Made by a program: the position numbers and the translations under genes. A DNA stretch of 64,000 nucleotides, from assembly GCA_038049695.1 (NCBI GenBank), contig CP142456.1, positions 19,620,501 to 19,684,500 of the forward strand, read 5' to 3'. Of this stretch, positions 11,880-23,329 are shown piece after piece (within the stretch, counting starts at the first letter, position 1; each line of letters starts with the position of its first letter). This DNA is from Cinnamomum chago (lineage: Eukaryota; Streptophyta; Magnoliopsida; Laurales; Lauraceae). The notes under the pieces are model-generated. The model saw only the letters and a program-made list of their open reading frames with translations, searched no databases and was not told where the DNA came from.

Positions 11880-13330
11880 GGCAACCATAGATGGGCATTA
11901 TCATTGATCTTTTTCAAGATCCGACATGGCCCAATCTTTCAATGATTTAGCCCATCATCATCATCAAAGCCTTGTCCCAACTATCTTTGAGTTGGCTACA
12001 TGAATTTTGTTTCTCTATTCCAATCAATCCTGAGCCAAATCTTTTCTTCTTTATAAATGCCCATATAAGGTCACCTCTCTCGAAGATCAAGGGCCGCATA
12101 CTCTTTTTTGTTGATCCTTCATACTTGGAATTGCTTTCGACAATCTTCTTCATGAGTTGTTTTCATCTCCTTGGCCAACTCATCTGTATCATCATATTGA
12201 CTGGTCCTGACTTCTTGATCGACACAATTTTCCATGACATTGTTTGTGCCACATCTGTACACTCTTAGATTGTGCTCTGCTTCATAGATTGACTCTGTGA
12301 GCTGTTGCATGCAATCTCAATATTGGGTAGCAAGAGGTCACATTGCCAAGGTTTTGTTCCCACCAAGCTCTGCAATGGGTTATGTAGCATCCCTTATCAA
12401 TCCCTTATCAAAGTGGTTTATATGGCTATCTTTTCTCTCCAAGGACCTCATAGCACCTTGGCATTATCTTTTAAAAGGTGAATGCGTTCTTCTGAACATG
12501 GTGCATGACACTGGTGATATTGCCCGGGTCTCCCCAGTAGTGCCAAATACGTCCATAGTGACTACATCGTACCACATTATTTTTACACTTGGTCTCAAAT
12601 GGGGGAAAAGAAGAAGACATCATTTTGAAACCATTACCTCATGCCCTCTTCTGAAGTCTGAACCGTGATAACCTCCTATGACTGGAATGTGACCTTTTTC
12701 AACTAGAAGTTGAAGCTTGTAGATGACCCTCTGTGAGACCACATTCTCACAGCTCCTGTCGTCTACAATAATTCGACAAAACCTGCCTTTAACCGCATGT
12801 CATGTGGGAAATGGCAGTTTCACAGTCAATCTTCTTCTTCCATAGTCTTTGGTGCCAATAAGCTCCGGCAAATCACAAGAGAACTAGCTGAATCACTATA
12901 GGGAACATCATTACCTATCACATGTTCAGAAATGTCATCATACACCACATCAACATTTTCCTCACTATTTGCCACCTGTTCAATCTTGTCTTCAAGCTGC
13001 AACCTTCCACAAATATGACTTGTTCCATTGTATTTGAAGCATCGCAACACAACCTTTCCTTGTCTTAGTCGTGTTTCAATCACTCCTTGGTGACTCAATG
13101 TGGATCTAACCATTGTTGATCGAGTCTAGTCATCTCAGTTAACTTGTCTGGCACATTGGGAGCTTGTTTCCTCATAGAGCAGCAACATATTTTGATTACA
13201 CTCAGCCCTATTTGTTGATGTCCACCTTGATTATAGTTCAATCACCACAATATGCTGAGATGAAAGGACCATGAGTCTTTAGATTGGAAGCCACAGGCTG
13301 TTAATTTGGCAAGCCACTAGCTGCTCCTTG
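11880..13330 (-). mobile_element. Ty3/gypsy retrotransposon fossil
   Basis: Reading right to left, the minus strand shows a gag zinc-knuckle-like stretch and the gag-protease linker (about 12790-13110), then sequence downstream of the integrase core (about 11900-12300). The latter includes the FERGDLIWAFIKKKRF wording typical of plant Ty3 elements. The order fits a Ty3 polyprotein, but most of the reverse transcriptase and integrase is absent. The copy is old and heavily broken, and no LTR pair was seen. Confidence 0.65.
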
Positions 13331-13449
13331 CTGTCCATCACATTGTTCCATGTCATCAAATAATGAAATTCTTTAGTATTTAATCAACATTCTTATCTTC
13401 TTGCAATATAGATGGGAGGTGCCAAAATAAGGATTGTATATAATTTGAA

Positions 13450-13860
13450 GGAAATATGTTAGTAACCAGAAACACCAAAAGATCGAGCTGCTAGTGAATG
13501 ACAAGTGTGGGGCTTTGCATGTAGAGAGAAACAAGCTAGAAGACAATACATGAACATAAAATTGTCCCCAAAGATTTGAACACACGACGCCCAGCTTTGA
13601 TACCATACCATGTTAATAACCAGAAACACCCAAAGCTCGAGCCATTAGTGAATGGCATAACAATTTATATCACATCCAGCCCCCTAAATGAGAAGTCGTT
13701 CAAATTCGAACCCCAACAGGCAGGCGAAACAAACAGATGGAGGTAACATGCCTCCCAGGGGAGGGAACTCGAACTAGTGACCTCTGGCTCTGATACCATG
13801 TTAGTAACCAGAAACACCAAAAGCTCGAGCTATTAGTGAACACCAGAACGATGCATATCA
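13450..13860 (-). mobile_element. Cluster of Ty1/copia-type LTR ends with primer-binding site
   Basis: Three related blocks start near 13452, 13612 and 13800 with gttagtaaccagaaacacc or a near variant. The last is preceded by ggctctgataccatgttag. Reverse-complemented, this is an LTR end (..taaca) followed by tggtatcagagcc, the initiator tRNA-Met primer site used by plant copia elements. The unit is a broken fossil without visible coding regions. Confidence 0.55.
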
Positions 13861-13984
13861 CAGGGTCCTAACAAAATAAGAGTTCATTTATTTTTTTCAT
13901 CATTTTCTAAGAAGTGATGCATCTCTGCATCTTCTTTTTTATTAACCCAAGGTATCTCCCGCCTAGCCTAACCCAGGAACCTTT

Positions 13985-14175
13985 GGCCCTGAGCCCAAGG
14001 GACACTCAATTCTGGAGAGCCGAGAACTAATCCCTAGGGGCACATGCAAACCCACCTATCCATATACACCAGGTAAAACTATGGAAGGCAGCCAATGAAG
14101 GTAGGCGTCGAGCACAAGACTTCTCCGCTTCCTGAGGCGCAATGTCCTTGGCCAACTGAGCTATCACTCGTTGGT
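13985..14175 (-). mobile_element. tRNA-derived SINE fragment
   Basis: On the minus strand, gtgatagctcagttggccaa (14148-14167) is a clear tRNA A-box context. A weak B-box-like segment lies near 14105-14115. The rest is non-coding. The assignment rests mainly on the A box. Confidence 0.45.
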
Positions 14176-14403
14176 TCCACCATGCTAGAGTAAGCCCCCA
14201 TTTGTTGACTCCTAGTTTCACCCTGTTCTCACCAAACGACTCCTATTAAAAGACTTGCTCAACAACACTCCATCAGCCCAAGAATTAGCTTGGTTTCATG
14301 ACACAGTGGTATTCAGGGGATCTTTAGTTTGATCTCTTATTCCTTATTTCAATCATCAAGATTGCACCAATGATCTCTTCCATGATAACCCCTCACCGGA
14401 GAT

Positions 14404-15833
14404 CATGGATGAAAATATCGGCCGCTACGCTAATATATCAGCTGTGGCGGCAGTGGCCGCCACGCTACAATGAAAATATCGGGTATCGCACCCGTAGCAG
14501 TCCGTAGCGGCCGCTATGACCAATACATTGCCGTAGCGGCCGCTACATTGCGGTCTGGGTTAAAACCCCCCTTCCCTCCCCCCTCTCTTCTTGTTTGCTC
14601 CACTTAATCACAGTTTGAAAAAACAACAGAAAAAGAAGAAAAAAAAAGGGGAGACAGAGGAAGAAAGGACAAAAGAAAAAAAAAAAAGGATGAGTTGCAG
14701 AAGACATACCTGATGCGTGGCGGCACCAGCAGCATCGCGGCGTCGCAGCAGCAGCAGTGCAGCGGCAGTGGTGTCGCGGCAGCAGCAGCATCGCGGCGTC
14801 GCAGAAGGGCAGCAGCTCCTTCTTCCTCCTTCCTCCTTCTTCTTCTTCCTCCTTTTCTTCTCCCCTCTCCCGCTTTTCTTGATTTTCATCGACTTCGTTT
14901 TGGGAAATGAAATAGGGCATGAAACCCCTGCCCTTTATTTATTTCATTTAAGTGGGAACTTAATGGGCCCTTAAGCACTTAATGGGCCCTTATGAAAGTT
15001 AAAAACATAATTTAAATGTACCCCCTCTTTTAGAAGGCACTCATGGCACCAAAACCAATTTCATTTTGAGCTTTGTATTATTTCATTAGGGAACACTTAT
15101 GGACCTTTGAAAGTTGTAAATAAAAATTAAATGTGCCCCCTCTTTTAAGAGGAAACTTATGGGCCCTGTGAAAGTTATAGAAAAAAAATAAATGTATCCC
15201 TCTTTTAGAGGGCACTTATGGGCCCTATGAAAGTTATGAATAAAAATTAAATGGACCCCACTTTTATTTCATTAAAGGGCACTTATGGGTCCTTTAAAAG
15301 GCATAAATAAAAATTAAATGGACCCATCTTTTATTTCAATAGGGCACTTATGGACCCTTTGAAAGGTATCAATAAAAATTAAATGACCCTTTAAGAACAA
15401 ATAAAAACTAAAGCACTTGATTCCTTTAATCATTGGTGGGCTCCACAGTGAGGCCAAATATAAAAATAAAAAAGTCATGTCTTAGCCAAATTTCATTCTA
15501 CCTGAAAATAGAGCTCAATCAAATTTCACTCTAAAGCTAGAAATAAGTTGACATGACTAAGAAACATGAATACAAGTGAAAAAACTAATCATTAGTATTA
15601 TTTTCTATTTATATAGCAATACAGGACCTCATATATTGAGGGCACCGCTACGCCCCATTTTCTTACTTACTTTTGCAAAAGAACCACATTCTCTTTCATT
15701 TTACAATTTTCTAGACTTTCTGGAATTTTTTCAGATTTTTTTGGCGATTTTTTCAAATCGCACCGCTACGCCGCTACGTATCGCCCGCTTCGTAGCGGTT
15801 TGGCGGCGGGCGTAGCCGCTATTTTCATCCTTG
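14404..15833. mobile_element. Non-autonomous Ac-like hAT element (copy B, 1.43 kb)
   Basis: The element begins catggatgaaaatatcgg and ends gccgctattttcatccttg, with TSDs ccggagat (14396-14403) and ccgaagat (15834-15841), 7 of 8 identical. It is the longest member of the family seen at 11204, 35486, 39738 and 45094. Between the gtagcgg-rich ends lie a GCA/CAG-rich stretch (14695-14810), purine/pyrimidine runs, and repeated gggcacttatggg-type units at 15040-15370. The frames over the GCA repeats are low-complexity and I do not call them genes. Confidence 0.88.
14939..15390. repeat. Degenerate tandem repeats inside hAT copy B
   Basis: The words aagggcacttatgggcccttt, gaaagttat and aaataaaaattaaatg recur five to six times with a spacing of about 60-75 bp. 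They form an imperfect minisatellite in the interior of the element. Confidence 0.6.
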
Positions 15834-15937
15834 CCGAAGATCAATAAAAAACTTATTATAAAATTCTCCCTTGGAGTCGTCACCAACAATAACAATCCTG
15901 CGGTTCAAGCCTCACAAAGTGTTGGGGCATTCCTTCC

Positions 15938-16059
15938 CGCTTCCTAGACATGTTAGAGCTAAAATGTTCATGGATATTTTGTCTGTAGATTTCAGGCATC
16001 AGGTTGTGGATCATCGTCATCCACACGTCTGCCGCTAGCTCTAACATGTCTAGGAAGCG
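15938..16059. repeat. Hairpin with perfect 24-bp stem
   Basis: The 24 bases at 15938-15961 (cgcttcctagac...) are the exact reverse complement of 16036-16059 (...gtctaggaagcg), separated by 74 bases. The loop folds further: ggcatcaggttgtggat near 15994 can pair with atccacacgtctgcc near 16018. Total length, 122 bases, is in the range of a plant microRNA precursor, but no known microRNA is recognised. Confidence 0.75.
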
Positions 16060-16129
16060 TTGTCAGATAAGTGACTGTTTTGTCTTTAACAGGAAGATAT
16101 AGAGGCTTTGAACCAGTTGACACAATCTA

Positions 16130-16615
16130 AGACTGCCAGAGTCAACAAGATAGGGCATTTTAACAACCCAAAATTTTCCAACCATTAAAGACACAAAAAA
16201 TGAGAATGTTGAGTTGGATGGGTGTGGCAGAGGAGAATGTTGATGTGGATGTATGGTAAAACTAGGAACGAGAGAATTTGAAATGAGCACTTTCAGAAGC
16301 ATTTAGGGGCAACATCAATAGGTGATAAAATAAGAAAAACTCATTTGAAATGGTTTGGACACGTCCATTGTAGGCCAGCAACGGTGCTGGTGAGAAGTTT
16401 TTCTATGCAAATTGATGGCCCACGAAGGAGAAGGGGGAGGCTGAAGAGGATGTGGATGGAAATAGTAACAATAGATCTGAAGTACAACCTACCCAAGGAT
16501 TTGGCTCAAGAATAAGAATAGATCGAAATGGAGAAGTAGAATTCATGAAGCCCAACCCAAACATAGTTGGGACAAGACTTTGACAATGACAACGATGATG
16601 ACAACACAGAAAACC
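16130..16615 (+). mobile_element. LINE 3' end (RTE-like), truncated
   Basis: The plus strand encodes, in interrupted frames, the C-terminal segment typical of plant RTE-type LINE reverse transcriptases. HLKWFGHVHCRPATVLVRS (near 16340) is the clearest block, followed by a GRPK-like basic stretch and the closing words around NPNIVGTRL. The tail gacaatgacaacgatgatgacaac is the simple-repeat 3' end common in this clade. The 5' part is missing, as is usual for dead copies. Confidence 0.7.
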
Positions 16616-16766
16616 AAGCGATACTCAACAGTAAATAGCCATAAAAGTCTTGATTTTCTAGGCCCAAACTCAACTAAGAGGTTTTCCAATGGAGGAAACC
16701 CTGAGTTGGGAGAATAAATAAAGCAAATTTGCACAAAACATCCAATATTGTTCTGGTCATCCAACC

Positions 16767-18148
16767 ATAGTTGTCAAGTTCATTTCAGTTCGGATGAAAT
16801 GTCTGATTTATCTTGTTTCAAAGCCAAAACCGAACCGAACATCTCGCCTGAAGATGTTCGGTTCAGATTTCGTTATATTTTGCACAAACAATAGGGTTTT
16901 AGTCCAAAACCCCTAATTTCGGGCGAACAATAACTGAATTGATAGATTCGGATGAATCCAAGAGTCGATCGTGGAAAGAAGAAAAATTGAAGAAACGTAT
17001 TTGGGATTTGGATGAATCTGAAAAGAAATAAATGAAATTGTTCTACATGCCTTTTCTCATCAAGGAGAGCTTCGAGCCTTCGACAGAGCCAACGACCGCT
17101 CGTTCCATCTTCTTAGACAGAATGCGGCCTTCAAAACTTCAATCCATCCATAAAATGGACTCCAAACTGCAAATATCAACCCCAAGATCTTCTCTTGCCC
17201 CCATTTCCCTTCCATTATTTTGAGATTGTTCCTCTACTGATGGCTTTGGGTGCATTTCCTCCCTCGCCGCAATTGTTGGGAGCATTTCGTCCCTCGCTAG
17301 AGATTGTCGCTGCTGCCGACGACCTTGGAAAACATCTTGCTGGAGCACCAAGTATGCCCGATCTCTCCTCCTTTTTCCATTTCTTCTTCGTTTTGAGAAA
17401 AGGGTTTGAGAAGAGGGTTCGAGACAAAGTCTTTTTCAGTTTTTTTATGATGACAACTCCTTTTATAAAGGTTCTGAGAATCATGATGAGTAATTGAAAG
17501 TAAGGCCCACCTATTTCTAATCGCTGAAATTGATCGGAGGGCCACTTAATTGTAATCATTGTTGAAGACGAATCTTCAATTGAAAGTTATTATTCGAAAT
17601 ACCGAGGCCCATCACAAGTTCCGTACATATAGCTAGGGGCTTCAGATATACGACTTGAGCCAAGTTGTGCGTTACTTATATTGTAATATTTGAACTTATT
17701 AATTATTTTTATGAAACCATTTTAAAAAATATCAATCTAAAGTAGGCCATAAAATTTGAGTAGATTACTAAAGTTTAATTGGTACGGTTTAACTAGAATT
17801 AAATGGTTTTAATTTTTTCTAAGTGTCCCACTGGGAAATTTGATTAGCAAATCGAGTAGTGCTAATTAAAAAGTAGTAATTAAACTTTTAGTGGCCTCCA
17901 TAAACAGTACTAAACAGTATTAATTAAACTTCCAATGGTCCCAGTGCTCATCATCTTTTGGAAATTATATTTGTAATGCTTAGTAGAATGAAATTTTCTA
18001 TATCTTTTAATACATATATACTTTTTTAATTTTTTTTGTCTATTCCGAAATGAATTTCCGAATTGGAAAGAGAAATTCCTCAATCAGCCGAGATGTTTCA
18101 CTTTGGAGTCAAACCGAAATGGGTCCGAAACAAACTTGACAACTACGC
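16767..18148. mobile_element. TIR element with 8-9 bp TSD (family TAGTTGTCAA)
   Basis: The left end atagttgtcaagttcatttc is mirrored by aaacttgacaactacgc at the right. The flanks carry atccaacc on both sides (16759-16766 and 18149-18156), extending to nine bases if the preceding c is counted. This fits hAT (8 bp) or possibly Mutator (9 bp). The interior of 1.38 kb has no transposase domain. A related, diverged element lies at 57109-57875. Confidence 0.8.
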
Positions 18149-18156
18149 ATCCAACC

Positions 18157-19480
18157 CTAGTTATGTTTCTATTTGTTCAAATTAGAAGTCTTGAAACAAT
18201 TTGTTGCCACTGGATCTATCAATGGATGCTCTAATCTTGTTCATTATAACTTAAAAGGCAAATATACCATTAACTGAGTTCGCGTTAAGTCGCCGAAGGC
18301 ATGGAACAACTCCATGTCCTGCACATGAAACTAGCACCCAAGTTGGGTCCCATGAGGGCCGCTTCCACCACTTGCACCCATGGTCAACAGTTGATCGTGC
18401 TCCTCGCATTCTTTAAATCAATCAAGCTGATTTAGAAAGTCTTCAGCCAAGGGAACCAAACAAACAAGGCTCAATATCGTCTAGATATTCATCACACTGT
18501 CCTACCAAACCAAGCCACCTTGCTTCAATGACTCTCATGCTGCTCCCCTCATTTTCCTATCATTCTAGCCTCAGCCTAGCTTGTCTTTTGCTGACCAAAA
18601 ATCTCCCCTTGACAACTAGAGGTTTCCTTCCTCCTTATGTCGGTTTCTTTATTTTTCCCCGTCTTACCCCTAGTCAATTTATCTTCTTATTTCTGCTAAT
18701 TCTTTATATAAAATATAAGGCCCATAGGGTCTGCCTGTGATTAAACCATAGAACAAAATGATAGTTCTCTTGGATTTGTGTAGATTGGCTGATGGTGACT
18801 TTGCCTCTAAATGGGTTACTACCAGAAACAAAAATTCAAGAGGAATTAATTTTGATGATTATAGACCATTCGGTAAAAAAAAATCCTTAATGATCATAGA
18901 TATGCCAACAGTAGATGTAAATGAAATTTTATTGGAGCCTTGAGTCGTCAAGCAATTGTATGAACATGTCTGCATCTACAACTATAAAGACCATGCTTCT
19001 ATTTTTCCAGTCCATTTTTAGACGATTCCAAATATTTTTGTCCATGAAATTCTCTCTCATTTAGACTAAAATGTGTGACATGGTATTTAGTCTTTTTTAA
19101 AGATTTTGAGATGATTTGCTTGTGCATGCTCTTTTTCACCATAGACCCAACTAGTCTAAGATTACGCATGCACTTTTTCTTCTTAAACCCATCTTGTCTA
19201 AGACTCTATAGTCCAAACTATTCAACTCCCCACTAAATATTTATATTAAAAAGTATTACATATCTAATGTATTGGTCCTACTTGGCTAGGCTCTACTAAT
19301 AAAGTGGTCTTGTTGTTTGAGTAAGGCCCAGATCCAACTTTTTGTTAGCTGCATGGATCCACAATGCAACTCCCATCTACAAGGCACCTGTAGTTGTCAC
19401 AAGAACCTTTTGACCTGCTAAAGAGGGTCTTCTCCAGTCCAAGTCTAGGGTTGCAGGCAGGTATCCAATTGTCTAAGTGT
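18157..19480. other. Intergenic DNA, no gene seen
   Basis: Only short unconvincing frames are present. A T-rich, leader-like stretch at 18530-18740 has no protein-like content. Confidence 0.3.
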
Positions 19481-19485
19481 CCCAA

Positions 19486-19590
19486 AGGCATAGCTCAGCT
19501 GGTAAGGCCCGTAAGGGACATGGGTTTGTGAGTGCATAAGTTCAAAGTCCCCATTGTAGCAAAAAACATAATAATAATCAATAAATAAAA
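19486..19590 (+). mobile_element. tRNA-derived SINE or tRNA relic
   Basis: An A-box context (ggcatagctcagctggtaagg, split here as ggcatagctcag and ctggtaagg) is followed by a B-box-like agttcaaagtcccc about 50 bp downstream, then an A-rich tail (caaaaaacataataataat). The spacing fits a short SINE. A functional tRNA cloverleaf does not form convincingly. Confidence 0.5.
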
Positions 19591-22097
19591 ATCTAAGTAT
19601 CTGAAGTCTGTAAGGAACCTATTTTTGGATCTGGGAGAAATTAGGATACAAATCCAGATCCATGCATTTAGAATCTGGAATCAGATCTCCGTAAGTTCTG
19701 ACCCAGCAATCCAGATCCAGGGCGATTAAATACACATTAAAAATATAAACAGGTTTTAAGAACCTACATAGCTTGAGTTATATTTATATTTGAGAGTTTC
19801 TTAGCTTTAATCATATACAATTTAATAGCCATGGATGTATATTTAAAATTTTGTTTTGAAGATCATTGGAAATGTAGTTCATTAACCATACTTTTTTATG
19901 ATTGCTAATTTGCTATGATCACCCAAACGGGATAATAACATAAACTAAATAGTTATGAAATAAATAGTTAAACGATGATGCATAGAAAAATGTACTTCAT
20001 TAGCTGGCGGGGTCCACCTACAGCTGTGAACGTCTTGGGTTACTTAGGGGTCGTTTGTTTACACCAATTTACATATGTAAATGGAGAACATGCGTAATAT
20101 TTACGCATCAGTCATGTTTGTCTACAATTACTTACGCATCTTGTGTGTAAATCAGATGTGTACCTAGTGTGAAAATAGGCTCATTTTCGCACCAGAATTT
20201 GACCACCTGTTGAGGTGGGAAAATAAAGAATACCACAATGCATGGGATTTCAAAGAATACCCGTTGGAAGCGGACAGTATCGTATTGGGCATTTCCGTCA
20301 AACAAGTCTTGGGTTCGAAACCCTCCAAACGCATGAAAAGAAAACGGAAGTTCAAAAGACCTCGTAAAACTAATAAAACCCAACAACGAGAACCCCTACT
20401 TCTCTTCTCCCCGCCTTGCGTCTCTCTCCCTGTGTTGCTACATATCTCTCTCTCTCCCTGCGTGGCTGCCCGGCATCTTGTCTCTTGCGTGTGAAGGTAA
20501 TAATATCTCTCTCTATGCTATTGAACAGACCTAGGGCATCTTGTCACTTGTGTTCTTGCATTTGGTTCATACAGAATGATTCAGATTTGATTCCTTCTCA
20601 ACAGAAAAAGGTCTATAAATATATTTCTTGCATCTCTCTCTGCTATTTACTTGTTATTTTCTTTCATTGTGAGATGATTGTTTCTCCAAAAACAATATAA
20701 AAAGGAGCAGTGATGGCAAGATTAGAAGAGGGTAGTATCGAAAGGCTTGGGTGTGGCCATGACCCTTGTGCCTTCTTCTCTAACTATAAAGTTCAATCTA
20801 AATGGGGTCATTTTGACCCGGCTGAAAAAACAGTCAATGGAAAATGGAAGGAGACCCTAGGGCGTCTCAGTTATGCCTCCCAAAATAATTTTGTAGTTGT
20901 TATGGGTGACTGATGATGAAGACTACAGTGATTCAAACTTCATGCCTTAATTGGAACAGGGGTGAATCTGGTGCCAAAATAATCCACTTCATGCCTCAAT
21001 CAATCCCCCAATACCTCTTTTTCATATGGTACCTGCAAAGAACCGGGGTGAAGGCTATTCTAGTATTTGATTATTTAGATTGGTACGAGTATCACAATGC
21101 AATTATGTCATAAGAAGAAAATATAGCAGAAGACCTAGTTCTCATTGGAAAGTTCTCCATGAGTTCTGACAAAGAAGCCAGAATTGTATAACAAAAGATT
21201 TTTGAGAAAGGATCTGCACTCTGAGTTGAGCAGAAGCTGGCCCCATAATCCAAAGGCCAAAACCGCCATGCTGATGGCCTAAACAATGATAGGCCCCACT
21301 CAAAGGTGAAAAGGATCACTGTAGATATACATACCCCATGATCCTGAAAATCCAATTATGACTGCTTCCAATTATTTGTGGCTGCATCAGCAACTTAGTA
21401 TTATGTGACATTCTGGCACTATGGATACTACCCTCCAAAATTCTTCCTAGTTCTTAACGGCTTTAACTTCCATGCCATCTGATTATACAAGAAAGGGGCC
21501 TCAAGGGAAGAATAAAAGAGGCCTTCATTTATCATTCAAGAGGATGAACACACTGGTCAGGCAGAGATCCAGTTGCCTGAAGAAAGACCATACAAGATGA
21601 ACACACTGGGTAGTTCTAGTTTGATTTGGAATGAGGGTCACTTCTTCAAATAATTCTTGGCCACAAAAATATACATTCCAAACATACAAGCATACAGGAA
21701 CCCAACACTATGTACACTAAAAATTTAATTACAACGTTCAACAACACATCCCCGTATTCCATGCCCACAACATCATTTCCCTGAATATTCACAACAAACT
21801 GAATTGGAAGATGGTTCCAGTATCACAACAAATTGATTAACACTCCAAAATTCAAATAGAATTTTTTTTAATAGCAAGGAGGGCATCATTGTCTACTTTT
21901 ATTTCCTTCAAATTGTTTCTTTATAAGTTAAGAATGATGGTTTTAGTGTGTACTTATTTTGATATGTTAATCTAGTGTAATATTTTGTTCATATGATGAT
22001 GAGTGGGAAAGAGTAACTAAATGGCGATTACAAATTCATGAATGTCAATCTATATAAAGTTATATCTTTTTCTTAACAATTTTGTTACTTTTTAGAA

Positions 22098-23045
22098 ATG
22101 GATAATGAAATAATTGAAGACCATGTTCAATCCATCCAAGTTGGGGCACCAACCGGAACCAAGTGTGGTAGAAAAGAAAAGACGAATATTTCATGGACAG
22201 ACTACTCTAATGATTACTTGATGGACTTATTTATAGAACAAGTAAAGCTTGGGAGAAAAGATGAAGGTGGGTATACCACTGAAGGGTGGAAAGAGATAGA
22301 ACGAAAAATGATGGAAAAGTTTGGAGATGACTATGATAAAGGTAAAATTTGAAATCGCCTTAGAACATTAAAAACCCATTACAAACAGATCAAGACTTTG
22401 ATTGAACTAAGTGGGTTTGGATGGGATGACAAGGAGAAAAAGGTTACTGCAGAAGACCAAGTCTGGGATGACTATGTCAAGGTGAGTGGATCGTTAATTT
22501 TCAGTTAAAATAATATTTCATCAATTGTTTAAGTTATGAACTATTTACTTTGTTTTGTCCAATTTGTATACTTCAAGTACACCCTGATTACGCAAAGTAT
22601 CGAGGAAAAAGTTGTGCCGACTATGAAAAGTTGGTCATTATATATGGAGATACAATCGCAGATGGAAGAGATGTGGTACTGACAAACCAACGCCCACCAC
22701 ATCCCATCTCAAGCCTCGAAGTACCAATTGATGAAGTCGCAGTACATTCATCTAGTTCAGATGAGATGGCTGAATGTTCCAAAGCTCCACGTACTAGAAA
22801 AGACAAAAATGCAAGTTCTCGATGCAATGTACGAAGTGAAGCTAAACCTGATAGTGAAATTGTGCATGCAGTGAAGGAGACAACTACCACACTTGTCTAT
22901 GTTGTAGAAAAGTTGAATCAATTAGGACCGAGTCAAGCAGATGTTGTCGCTAGAATTAGAAAAATCTATACGTGGAAAGGCACTTAGGATGCTAAGGGAT
23001 CGACGTGATTGGATTTTGGAGGAACTAAGTGATTCAATCAAATAG
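22098..23045 (+). pseudogene. PIF/Harbinger ORF1, Myb/SANT-like DNA-binding protein
   Basis: The frame opens MDNEIIEDHVQSIQVG and enters a Myb/SANT-like domain (ISWTDYSNDYLMDLFIEQVK, GWKEIERKM, then NRLRTLKTHYKQIKTLIEL and GFGWDDKEKKV). Its product is thought to bind the TIR subterminal repeats with the transposase. A TGA at about 22349 interrupts the domain and is readily explained by CGA to TGA. After a short AT-rich intron (about 22482-22577) comes the second part, HPDYAKYRGKSCADYEKL onward. A one-base shift near 22965 makes that frame stop at 22987. The neighbouring frame continues ALRMLRDRRDWILEELSD to TAG at 23043-23045, the likely original end. Confidence 0.8.
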
Positions 23046-23050
23046 TGTTA

Positions 23051-23215
23051 CATTGGACCAAGTGTGACTGTTTTGGACTATAGTAGTTTTATTAGACTAC
23101 AAACGGTATTTAATATTGTAGTGTCATGTTGGACCAAGTGGGACTTTTTTTGGACTATAATATTTTTATTGCATTTTGGACAGTATTTAATATTGTAGTG
23201 TTAATATTGGACCAA
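23051..23215. repeat. Imperfect tandem repeat between the two PIF genes
   Basis: The words attggaccaagtgtgact, ttttggactata and gtatttaatattgtagtgt recur with a period of 76-78 bp. There are two full units and the start of a third (ggacca at 23055, 23131 and 23209). Confidence 0.75.
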
Positions 23216-23329
23216 AGTGTGACTTAATTTTGTTAAATTTTGGCACTCATTTTTTATTTTATTGTTATGTTAGTATTGTTTGACTTTTCTTATTCAATTG
23301 TTGTGTGTGCTATTCTTTTAGATGGACAA

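Noticed and set aside
11726-11905. Minus-strand frame with GDLLFIAVTEGGSANS as a host exon
   Set aside because: It adjoins Ty3 fossil sequence, overlaps another open frame, and matches no family I can name.
14160-14225. Minus-strand GLTLAWW as the missing last exon of RPC25
   Set aside because: The frame does not fit the phase of exon 6 and the sequence continues into a SINE A box. The resemblance is a coincidence.
14543-14974. Frames rich in Ala, Arg, Ser and Gln over GCA/CAG repeats
   Set aside because: Several overlapping frames on both strands arise from the repeat itself inside a hAT element. No domain is present.
19486-19590. Functional tRNA gene
   Set aside because: A and B boxes are present, but the acceptor stem and anticodon arm do not pair. 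A SINE or relic is more likely.
21092-21355. Minus-strand 87-codon frame as an extra gene in the PIF element
   Set aside because: No domain or homologue is recognised and the frame lies in the non-coding left arm of the element.
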